Below, piece after piece: positions 1 to 19,800 of a stretch of 64,000 bases of DNA (positions within the stretch are counted from its first letter, which is position 1; each line of letters starts with the position of its first letter). The stretch covers positions 4,439,001 to 4,503,000 of the forward strand of contig NC_133400.1 in assembly GCF_047511655.1 (NCBI RefSeq), given 5' to 3'. Origin of the DNA: Castor canadensis. Its lineage: Eukaryota; Chordata; Mammalia; Rodentia; Castoridae. The notes below the pieces were generated by a model. That model saw only the letters and a list, made by a program, of their open reading frames with translations. It was not told where the DNA came from and made no database searches. The position numbers and the translations under genes were made by a program.

Positions 1-8
1 TTCTCTTG

Positions 9-275
9 GGCTGGATGCAGTAGTTCACACCTATAATCCCAGCTACCTGGGAGGTGGAGATTAAGACTATCACAGTCTAGGACCAGGCTAGGTAAAAAGT
101 TGGTGAGATCCCATCTCAAGCTAAGCCAAACATGGTATTATGTGCCTGTCATTCCAGCTATGCAGGAATACAGGAGGATCTTAACCTGAGACCAGAAGTG
201 TGACTCAAGTGGTAGAACGCCTGCCTGGCCAGCTAAAGGCCCTGAGTTCAAATCCCAGTACTGCCAAAAAAAATC
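9..275 (+). repeat. Composite B1/ID-type SINE
   Basis: A B1-like arm (ataatcccagctacctgggag) is followed by a second arm and an ID-like part ending gccctgagttcaaatcccag, then gccaaaaaaaa. It ends only about 65 bp before an SLC38A8 exon. Confidence 0.8.
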
Positions 276-339
276 CTCTCAAGTTGAAGGCTGCTTTGAG
301 TTGAACTCTTAATAACCATCTGTTCCTGTCTACTTATAG

Positions 340-9505
<9,166 letters not shown>

Positions 9506-9629
9506 AGGCGTCTGATGCTGACTGGGTGGCTCCTGTGTCCAGCCACAAGACTCTCGGGTTTCTTTTCCTCATGAAGATGCTGTTTCCCTGGGTTGTGCTC
9601 GTTCCAGGGGTTACTAGTACGAAGGACTG

Positions 9630-10010
9630 CAGTGCGTTCTGGTGGCTGCTGTGATGAGTGCCTACAAACTGGTGACTTAAAGTAACAGACACTTACTTAC
9701 TGCTTCACAGTTCTCAGGCCAGAAGTCTGCATCCCAGGTGTGGCTCTTTCCTGCCTCCTCCTGTGGAGCCCTTGGGTTCCTGGCTTATAGACACCCCCCT
9801 CTAGTCTCTGCTTTCTTCATTACATGCCCACCTCCCCTGTGTGTTTCTGTGTCCAAACTTCCCTCCGGTCATTCAGTAGGGCCCAGCCTAAATTAGCATG
9901 CTATCCTCCAAATTTGATTCTATCTTGTCTTACTCAATTAGGATGTGAAAGAGCCAATCTTGTAATAGGTCACGTTCACATGATTCAGAGTTAGGACTGC
10001 AACTCAGTTT
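9630..10010 (-). repeat. MLT1-like (MaLR) solo LTR, reverse
   Basis: Same kind of sequence as the copy at 8035: gcctacaaactggtgacttaaagtaacagac, tcacagttctcaggccagaag, and a tail with gattcagagttaggactgcaactcag. It lies just after the SLC38A8 stop codon and would fall in its 3' UTR if that is long. Confidence 0.55.
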
Positions 10011-10694
10011 TTTGAGGGGTACAACTCACCCCATAATGAGATAGGGACTCAGGCCCGGAGAACTCTGCTTTAGGGTACAAGGATTAAAGACATCAGATGA
10101 GGGTGGGGGAGGGGCCCAAGAGACCTGAGGGGCATCCCTTGGGGATGGGGTGGACTTAAGCCAGTCCCTTGTAGGGCACAGGACTGCCAGAACTGTGCCT
10201 TGACCAGGGGCCATGCAGGAAGCTGTATGCCCAGGTCAGCGCCACAGCCATGCACTCAGCCCATGCTGTAGTGTGACAGAGGACCCCGGGAAAGCCCTTG
10301 TTCCCTCCTGCTTGCTGCATCCAGAAAGCTTAGAAGCAAAGCAGACTGTGCTCGGTGACTCCCTTCTGACCCCACCTGGAAGCAAGACAGGAGCCATACC
10401 TTCCAGAGTGGGAGGGGACAGTCTGCCCCAGGACAGGGGAAGGCTTCTGTGTCTGTGTGCACCTGCCCCTGCCCCTGCATGGGGTCTAGGAGTATCCTGG
10501 GTGTGGCTGGAGTTAAACTGCTCTTCTCTGCCTTGGGACATCACGCTTCAAGGCAGGGGTGCCACAGCTGGGGAGGAGTAGGGTTGACGTTCTGGAGCAC
10601 CTTCCTAGGGATAGGTAAGTCAGCAATGTCTGTGGCTTATGAGGTTGTTGGTGACAGGTCCACTTTCTTTCCCCCGCCTGTGCACGCACATGAA

Positions 10695-10850
10695 TTTTGG
10701 AAACTGAGATATAATTCACATAGCCTGATTCAAGCCCTTTCAAGTATGCACTTCAGGGTTTTTAGCATGTTCAGAACTGGGCAGCCGCCACCACTCTGTC
10801 ATCACCCCTGAAAGGACACCTGCACCCATTAGCAGTCACTCCCCAACAGC
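10695..10850 (+). repeat. L1ME-like LINE fragment
   Basis: Contains aactgagatataattcacatagcc, agggtttttagcatgttcagaactgggcagccgccaccactctg and catcacccctgaaagg, the same family as the copy at 1866. Confidence 0.6.
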
Positions 10851-13334
10851 CTTGCCCTCTGCATCTGTGGGGCCTCCCTGTGCAGATGTGGGCAGTGTGA
10901 GGCCCTCTGTGTGGCTGCCCTGGTGTAGCATAATACCTGTGCCTTCCACAGTGGAGGCCACTGAGGCTGGGACAGCCAAGGCCACCTGCCCTACAAGGCC
11001 CGGGGCTGGGGCCAGAACTGATTTGGGGTTGATTTCCCTGTCCACTTCCTTCTCTGTACTCCATGCTGAGTGGCCAGAAGGGTGGGCACAGGTGGGTCAG
11101 GCCCAAGGGTGCCCTGGCCACTGGTAGAGGGGAGGTGGCAGTGGGTAGATTCTGACCCTGTGAGGACACAGGATTCTCTCCAGCCCTCTGACCAGCCCCA
11201 CCAGGACTGGCCACACCCTCAGCTCCATGACAAAGTGTCCACCTGGGCAAGGGCTTGGGAGCCAGGACACACGCTGGGCCGAGTGCTCCAGTGGAGCATG
11301 TTACTTTGGCGGGCAGTGGGAAGGGATGGTCTTCGTCACTGAGGTCCTGCTGCTTCCTCAGGCTAGAGAGGTGGGTGTGATGGCACCATCGAGTCCAGGA
11401 CTAACAAAGTCAGGCCGGACAGGTCCTGCTGCAAAGGAGGCTGTCAGGGGGCCTACTCTGGAGTTAGCTACTGGCTCGCAATGCTGGCTCTGCCATTTGT
11501 GCTCTGGGGGTCTTGGAACGTGAACCTGTTCTAACATTGTTTTCCAGCCAGAAAACGGACTGGGCTCATTGCATGTGATGTGAGCTTATCGTGAAGGTTA
11601 AAGGTGATGTCTCACAAGGGGACCCAACAGCACTAGCGTTATTTCCAGGAAATCTGGGTTGAGATTGACAAGGGAACACCGAATTTCCTGGCAACAAAGG
11701 GAAAGCGGGAAATACATTCTGGGCCACATAATCATTGTCTTTAACTGTTTGAGGAGCTTGACTCGGATGTCAATGGATTGCTCTGGAGTTGGACCCTCCA
11801 GGTACTGGTGCTGGTGTCCTAACGGTTGGGCACAGGGTCAGGGGTGGGTGGCTCTGGGTTAGGATCTAACCTGAGCTACTCATTTGCTGAAGTGACCTCT
11901 GGTGAGTACCTGCCCTCTCTGTGTCTCCATTTCTCCTCCTGCCAAGCACAGGGAGGCACTGGCGAGGGTCCAGGACAGTGCACTGACTCCATGCCTGGGT
12001 CTGGAGTGTGAATTAGATGGGCGCTCACAGACCCTTCAGGGATGGGCTTTGTTCTCTTCAGAGCCTGATCTTGCTCTGACTGCACAGCTTGAGGAGAGTG
12101 TGCTGGCGGGCTCCCCTCACCAGCGATACTGTGGCTTGGCAACAGTGTGGGCAGCACACGCAGGGTGCAGAAGAGGTGTGACACATTAAATGGGGCTACT
12201 TGGTTGTGCCCTGAAGAGCCTCAGCCCCCAAGGGTAAGCTTTAGAAGAGCTAAGCTGCCTCCAACAAGCAGCTACACAGGCAGGCGGGGTACTAGCCATT
12301 GTTCTGGCCCCTGGACTAGGTGGTCCCTGATCCTTTTCAGGGCAGCTTTTTGCCCATCTTCCAGATGAAACCCAATGCTCTGGGAAGCTGGCACAGGGGC
12401 TTGCCACTTAGTGAGAGGTGCTGGGACTCAACTCCATGTCTGTGTTTCCCACAAGCCCACATGAGCTTCTCAGGGTCACTGTGAGTGGCAGGCATCAAGG
12501 GTGTACCCTCAAGACACCAAGCACCTGGACAGCATGGGATGGGACTGCTGCAGGCGTGGTAGCACTGGTTATGGCTTCCCTGGCAGGGGCCCCAGGCTGG
12601 CAGCTGCTAAGAGGCCCACTTATGGCCTGCCTCAGTGGGCTCCCACTGGCCATTGTTTCTCCCTCCTGCCCCTGAGTGAACCCTTGAGAGGGGGATCTGC
12701 TGCTCTTTCCTCTCCCTTGTCCCTTGAGACTTTGAAGAGTCAAGGACAAGAGAAATAGAGGAAGTTCTAGAGTTCTCAGAACAGGACTGAAAAATGGCAT
12801 TCCAAGTTTGGTCTTGGTCTCTTGTTCTGTTGGAATGGACAATTTACAGACGAGCAGAGAAGGGCTACCTATGGCCTCGGAGAGCATTGGCCTCGCTTGG
12901 CTCCTGGAAGGCCACCAGATGTCTATAAGGGTATGATTTATGGCCCTCCAGAGAGCAGGAGATGAAGATGGAGACTCCGGAGAGATAAAGAGGTCATGCT
13001 TAGTGTGTGTGGTCACATGTGGCTGCTGGGAAACCAAAGTGGATGGAGGCTCCTTGCCTGAGCTTCCCTTGCTGACCTTGGCTGGCTTCCTGCGCTGTTG
13101 GCTGTCATGAACGGTAACTGCTCACTCTGACCGTGGCCATCTAGGGCCCCTGAACCATGCAGGCTTACTTGTCAAAGTACCTCCCCTGCTCCCCGCCGCA
13201 TTGCTGCTGCTTCCATGTGTTGGCTGAGAACATGGGCTCGGGGACACCGGACTGTGCTGCCCAGGGTCCTGCGTCCCCACAGCCTCCCCTCCAGCTGCCA
13301 GCAGCTGCAACGGGGGAAACAGAAAGAGCACACA

Positions 13335-13827
13335 GCTGCTGCCAACCGGACTTTATTTGGTGCCTGTGCCCAGCAGCACTGTCTGCCTAGCACGGCACTG
13401 GTAATGTGTGTTCTACTGCCGCCTGCGGGCTTGACCCAGGCCTGGGTTGGGTACTATGGGGTCACAGCTTCTACCAGGTTACAGGACTGTCAGTGAGGAG
13501 AGAAGCAGCAACCTGTCTTCAGGGGTAAGGCCTGCTGAGCCTCAGCCATTAGAGTGGGGGAGGCCACTTGGCAGGTGGGGGGAGAAGCAGGGTGCTGGCC
13601 CAGAAGCCCCCCTGCCAACCTTGGCCTCCACGGGTCCCCAGCAGCACAGATACCACTCTTCCATCTTGGGAGAGGGGCTCCTGCCCTCCACCTATAGCAG
13701 GGAAACTACAGTCCTGCTGAGACGTATATTGAAAAGACAGCTCGTGTACCAAAGTTCCTAGAAAAGAGGGGATGTCCTTTACAAGGACAGGGTGGATGGC
13801 AGGCTCTACCCGGGCTGTGGGGAGGGA
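13335..13827 (-). other. NECAB2: NECAB2 3' UTR (estimated end)
   Basis: Follows the TGA on the minus strand and runs to just past the AATAAA signal at 13352-13357. The cleavage site is estimated, not seen. Confidence 0.65.
13352..13357 (-). promoter_or_regulatory. NECAB2: NECAB2 polyadenylation signal AATAAA
   Basis: The plus strand reads tttatt, so the minus strand has a canonical AATAAA, 471 nt after the stop codon. It is the first canonical signal after the stop. Confidence 0.75.
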
Positions 13828-13856
13828 TCAGTCTCGGCCCACGGTGCACCAGGCAG
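13828..13856 (-). CDS. NECAB2: NECAB2 terminal coding exon with stop
   Basis: Encodes the last nine residues AAWCTVGRD, identical to the C-terminus I know for human NECAB2, then TGA at 13828-13830 on the minus strand. Acceptor 'cttctag'. Confidence 0.93.
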
Positions 13857-16800
13857 CTAGAAGCAGAAGAAAGGGGAGCCAGCTATTAGAGGGTGGGCAC
13901 CACGCAGCCCCTTCCCCTTGGATGGTGGGGCGGCTCGCAGATTACAGGCTTCCACTCTCGCTCTTTCCCTGCTTCAGGGTGGAGGACTGATTCCTGCAGG
14001 AACACACCTTCTGTCATCTGGTGCCAGGGCTGGGCACCAATGGGAGGCCACGCTGGGGGAACTCAGGTAGGCAGTGCACAAAGCCAGGCTTTGGGACCTC
14101 TGTGTGATGCACAGGTGACAAATTATACATGTATAAAGGAGAATTTGGCCATGAACATGGGAAGTGGGGGGGACCTGTGGAGGGGGCTCTCAAGGTCTCT
14201 TTGGACTGGGTGTACTTTCTGGGGCCCCTAGCCTTCCCTCCTTTCTGGCCTTGTCTTTTGTCCTGTGGTGGCCCTGTCTCTCAGGCTCCCCTCACGGCCT
14301 GAATTCATTCTGCATATCCAGCACTGGGTTCAAAAGCTTGAGTGTGGCCCAGATCCCTGGCGGTAAGAGGGCATAACGTCCCTGAAGGGCTGGGGCTGTT
14401 GGCGGGGACAGGTTCTCCCACTCTGCTGGAGATGAGGAGCCCTCACGGTCTACCTGGCACCGAGATCCGGGAGAGGGCCTCAGGCTGGCTCAGCGTGTCC
14501 ACCGTGACATGCCGGAACGCCTTGCACACGGGGCTCTGCAGGTGCCTACAGCCCAGGGAACCCGGGTTAGTTGGGGGGGTCCCAGGAAGGGACTCAGCAC
14601 CTAGCGCTGCCTACTGCACGTCCACAGGGGAAAGACCTCTAGAGACTTCTAGAACCTGAGAGCCAGGTTCCTCATCACCCTCCCCCTCCCTGGCACAGGG
14701 GATGTGTCTGTACCCACCTCTTCCATTCCTCCTCCGTCTCCCAAAATTCGTAGATGACAAAGGTCAAGCCGTCCGACAGCCTCACCGCGGCGATGCTGCA
14801 GGGGGAAGGGGAGTCTGTGGCCTGCAGAGGTCACCTTCGCCCATGGGCTGCTCCCCGACCATATTGCTGCACCAGGGCACCACAGCCCTCTTCAGTCCCT
14901 CTTGCTCCCCACAGGCCTTAGGGCAGCCCAGAGACCACTGCTTTTCTGACCAGAGCGGCTCAGAGCCCCCAGCAGCAGCTGCTGGGTGTCCCAGGCTCTC
15001 TACCATTCCAGCTCCACTTAGGACAGGGCCTGGCCTTCAGCAGTGAATGAGTCACAAGGGAAGGTAATGCTGAAAGATACCATATTCATTTAACAAACCC
15101 CGCTTTTTGAACCAAAGCACCTTGCCTGAGCCACCTTTCCTTGTAACTGTTGTCTCATGTCATCCTTGAAACAGTCCCTTGTCCCCTGAATCTGAGCCAT
15201 AGGGTGGGGAGGGAGCAGATCCCGTGGCTTCTGAGGGGAGGAGGCAATGGGGTGAATGGGGAGGGAGCAAGGGCCCCCCTCAGTCTCCTAAACAGGCGAG
15301 ATGAACATTCTGCTGTGTAGTTACAGCCACCTCCAGCCTGGGCAGCAGAGGACAGAAACAGGGTGCCAAGGCCGATTGTATTATTAGGATACCGTGTGCC
15401 CCCTACCACAACACATGGAGCTGGGGGCTCTTAATGAGTAGATGGGGAAGGGGTGTGGCCTGTTAGCCAGACGCAGCCTGCAGCAGGTGCCACTCCGGCC
15501 TCTCTTCCCAGCCTCTGGCAAAGGTCATCACAAATAATTGGGCTCATCTGAGTCTGGTTATTATAGCCAATGAAGTCTTTGTGCCTTTCGCCAGGGTTGG
15601 GTACGAAGGGGACACACAGTCATTCAACAAATGGGGGAGGGGGAGAAGGAACCACTAGTACAACCTGGATGGCCAAAATGAGGAGGAAATGTATGGGGAC
15701 CCAGCATGGAGGGGTGGCCGGGCCTCCTTCCCTCAGCTCCTGCTGTGAGTGGTTGTAAGAAGCACCTGCAAGGGCTGGGGTGGGCCTCAGTGGTGGAGTG
15801 CTTGCCCAGCATGAACCAAACCAAAGCAAAAGGCCCATCTGTATCCAAGTCAAGTGGCCCTGTCCTCAATCCAGTCTCTGAAGCCCATGATCCTCAGGAC
15901 TGCCTTCCTCTTTCCATCCCCGCATGCACCAGGGGCAAAACCTGTGGCTCTATACTGCTGGGGTGACAGGCTGCTCCCTGGTCACCTGCCTCTCCTAGCC
16001 CATTTCTCACAGTGTCTCCAACACAGTCCCTGGTGCTTGGCAGGAGTGGGTCCTGCTGCCCCAGGCCTCCTGCTCATGACTGTCCAGCTGTGTCACTGTT
16101 TTCCTTTCTCAGACATGGCCTGAGCTGCCACCTCTTCTCTGGGGACTTGGCTGAGTGCCCAGAGCCCTGGCCTGGCTGTGATCCTCAGGTTATACAGTCC
16201 TGTGACCTCCATCTTATAGTCCCAATCACCACCTGGAGTCATCTTGGTCTTCCTTTTGCTCTTCAAGAATAAATGTTGAATCAGAGCAGGCACTTTGCCC
16301 TGATCAGCATGGGATCCCTAGGGCCAGAGCCTGGTCCCCAGCAGGCCCCCAGCAGGCCCAGGACCTAGAGGGTGAATGGACAGGGGGCTTGGTAGTGGGA
16401 AGAGCTCTTGGAGAGAAGCGAGGCAGAGAACAGTATGTGTGTGTGTGGTAGGGAGGAAGTGGAGCCAGGAGGAGGCCCAGGCTGGAGCCTACGCACACAG
16501 TCCTCTTGGATTGCTGGCAGCAAGGACACAGGGCTACCATCTTTTGTAGACCTTAAAGAGGTGGCCACAGCTGCTAGCTCTGCTGTACCAGGATAGTAGG
16601 GCAAGGACCAGAAGGGGCCAAGCAGTATCCCTAGTCTGGAGACACAGGAACAGGGTTATGGCCTGGGAAGACCCCTCCTGGGTGGTACAGCACAGACCAA
16701 CCATAACAAGGGGAAGAGTGGTGGCTGCCTCTTCTCATGTACTTCCCAGGGGTGGGGGGCTGGACCCACCCATCCTTCTACTGCCATGCAGACCTCCCTG

Positions 16801-19800
16801 CTGTCTCTGTTCTTCAATCACTAAGTGCTACAAGCCAGGCCCAGCACTAAGGAACAGCAGCAGCTCCCAATGAGCACAGAGGGTGTGGGCCACACTCATC
16901 ATCCCATTTACAGTGACCAGCCCAGGGAGTGGGTCCTGCTAGCCACCCTCTACATGGATGAGTAAGCTGTGGTCTGGGAGATGAAGTCGCAAGCCACAGC
17001 CCACAGTTAAGCCCCACTCAGCCTCCAGGTCATGCTCCCCGGAGAGGCTAGTCCCATCCCCCCACCATGTCATGCAGAGCTCCCTGCCACCCAGCCCCAC
17101 ACCCTGCCCACTCACTGGAAGCAGCTTGTTGCTCCCGCAGTGCCCCGCAGGTACTGGCGCAGGGAGTTCAGGAACTCACTCAGCTGCTCAGGACACACCA
17201 CCATCTCCTGCCGGACCAGCTGCAGGTGCTGCAGGCCAGAGCGGAAGTGAGCCTGGACACCTGTGGGCCTGGCACACCCTCCCATCATTTTTCTTCTCAC
17301 ATGTGAAAACTGGCTTAAAAAAGGACTCAACCTTTGACAGCCAACTGCATAAGGTAGTCCCCAGGAAGCCCCCACATACAACAGTGTGTCCCATCTCGAG
17401 ACACAGCAAGTCAGGGCCCAGCAAGATTAGATCCCGATCCAGTCCACATCTGAGCCTGTCCAGCACTGGCTTTGCTCCAAGCTGAACTTTTTGGTCCAAG
17501 TCCTGGAGGACCCCAACACACCCCTGAGGGGAGGTCAGAGTGGGGTCAAGCACTGGGGTTCCATGTGTTTGTTCTGGTGGTCCCAGGAAGAGAGGTGTCA
17601 GGGACATCTCGACAGTACTGGCTTAGGCAGGGGTCAGAGGAGGGGCTCACCATGTTGGTGCCTTCTTCGTCTGAGAGGCGCTGCTGCAAGTCAAACCAGA
17701 GGGCCTGGACAAAAGCAGGAAGAAGCCTGAGACAGAAGCCACCTCCACCAGGGAGGCCTGGAGCTGCAGCCCATCCCAACATGGCAGGTGCTATGGGATC
17801 CCTAGGCTGGTGGAGCTCCCAGACTGTGTGGACAGAGCTGCCTCACAGGGGACCCCGGAGACCAAGCCGGGTTGCAGAGTGTGTGCGAAGAGCCACGAGT
17901 GCTTGGCTGGGGCAGGGAGGCCCCAATCCTTGCTAGTTCTCTGTTGAGTTCTAACTCATACCTCTTCCCAGCTCCTCTCAGATCTGACCATGGTAGAATC
18001 AGTGGTCTGCACTCTAGCCTTCGCCTGGTCCTGCTCTGGAGGGTCTGCCCTCTATCTCATTTCCCAGCCTTCCTGAGGGAGGGGTGGCCCTCTGTCAGCT
18101 CCAGAAGGGCAGCTGTCACCCATACCTGTTCAATGGTACCACTTCACAGCAGAGAAGCCTGGGCTCTGAAGGCCACAGAAATGCATTAAGGGTCATGGCC
18201 TGGGTTTTAACCCAGCACCTGTCTCTCCTGATAGAGAATCACAATTCTTCCTTTAACTTGGGCAGCCTAACAGTTGCAGCCCCTGCGTTTATTGGACCAT
18301 CCACCTTCTCTGAGACAGACTGTCACAATGGCGCGGGGCTGAGTTACATCTGCGGAAGGCGTTCGAGTGGGATCGTCGCCTGTAACATCTTAGTGCTTGA
18401 ACATTCACCCTCCCTGCTGAGGATCCTGGCTTCTCTGAACCAGCAAGAGACTGCACTCCCCAGGCCCAAGCCTGTTTCCTTCATTTTACAATCGGAGGGC
18501 AGGGACTGCAAAACTGGCCTCTTTAGCTTATGTATGAGACAACGGTGGCATCTCCACCTGCTGTCCCAGTGCCTCCCATCCTCCCTCCTGGCAGGGGTTA
18601 GCTTGGCCCATGAGGGTGGGGCTGGATTGCCCTCCACACTAGGCCTGGGCCAATCGGAGACTGCAGAGGAGGGATCCCCCACCCCCACTCCATCTCCAGG
18701 GCGCTCAGGTGCTCCGTGGTTACCAGCCAGCCTGGTTGTTAGGGCGACCAGGGTGCTAAAAATAAGCTTCAAAGAGCCTCCCTCTCTCCCTCCTGGGGGC
18801 CTCCTCTGAGTTGTTATGACAACCCGGCAGCAGTGTCCCACTGAGCCGCTCCCACTAGGGCAGCTGGCTTGATGCAGTAGAGGTCGGTGTCCTCCCTCAG
18901 ACTTCCTGTCAATCAGACTCCTCCTCCCTGGAGTGCCTGGGGACCCATCTTTCACCCCAGTGAATCCCTCAGAACCCCCAACCCACCTCTATTAGTGCCC
19001 TTTGCAAAAGATGTGAAAAAACACAGAAAAATAGCAGGGTTGTTCAAGCCTAGGGCGATGCTAGGGCTGAGGCTGGCTAAGTGGTTTACACAGGTATGTG
19101 GAGTGGTATGTACGGTACATGGATTTTGGTGACAGAATGTCTGGTGACAATTGCTAACAGTGCTGACTTAACGCTAACTAGGAATCAAGCTCTGTGATAA
19201 GCCATTAAGACATCATTTTATTCAACCCTTAACATCACCTCTGCGAGCTGTGCTATGTCCTGGTCATCTTCCCTCATCAGAGGAGCCTGGGGCTCAGAAA
19301 GGGCATGTCACTGGCCCAAGGCTGTTTTATGGTACAGCCCACCCATCCATAACCCCAGCTTTTCTCTTTCAAATGGTCACATTATACTCTACTGCGTCAC
19401 AAACCATCCCTGGAAACCACTTCTGGAAAGGTCATGCCATTTTCTATGACCTGTGGACGTGCCGTTTGTACTTAACAGACTTTCTCCTTCTGGCCATTCC
19501 CTGGCTTCTAGTTACCCTGGACTATCACTGGCTCCTGCTCACCACAACACTGCTTCTGGGCTCTGCCTGCTCAGGCCACCTCCTACGCCTTCTTTGCAGT
19601 GAGGGTCTGGCAGAACAGGCCTCTGCTGACCACGCTGTTCCTGGAGACACCATCTACCCTTCATGTCCATTCTCTTTAGTCCTGCTCCTCAACACACACC
19701 ACTTGGGTCATGTCCTTCCCACAGCCTTCCCAGCAGTCCTGACTTCTGCCCTGAGCCTAACTGTACTCTCAGGCTGGGGGGATGGCTAGGGAGAAAGGCA

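Larger units (their letters stand above)
9506..13334. other. Convergent intergenic region and SLC38A8 3' UTR
   Basis: Between the SLC38A8 stop and the NECAB2 3' end. I find no AATAAA on the plus strand; ATTAAA occurs at 10083-10088 and 12185-12190. The region includes the MLT1-like LTR, an L1ME-like piece at about 10695-10850 and weak MIR-like stretches. No further gene is recognised. Confidence 0.65.

Noticed and set aside
18084-18809. 241-codon plus-strand open frame in NECAB2 intron 8
   Set aside because: No recognisable protein, no splice or promoter context; its 3' part overlaps the motif cluster.
18846-18861. CTCF-like words cccactagggcagctgg (also at 35519)
   Set aside because: They miss the required GGC in the core, so they were not counted as CTCF sites.
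19250-19789. 179-codon open frame with hydrophobic segments
   Set aside because: Starts inside a MIR-like repeat and the rest shows no known family.
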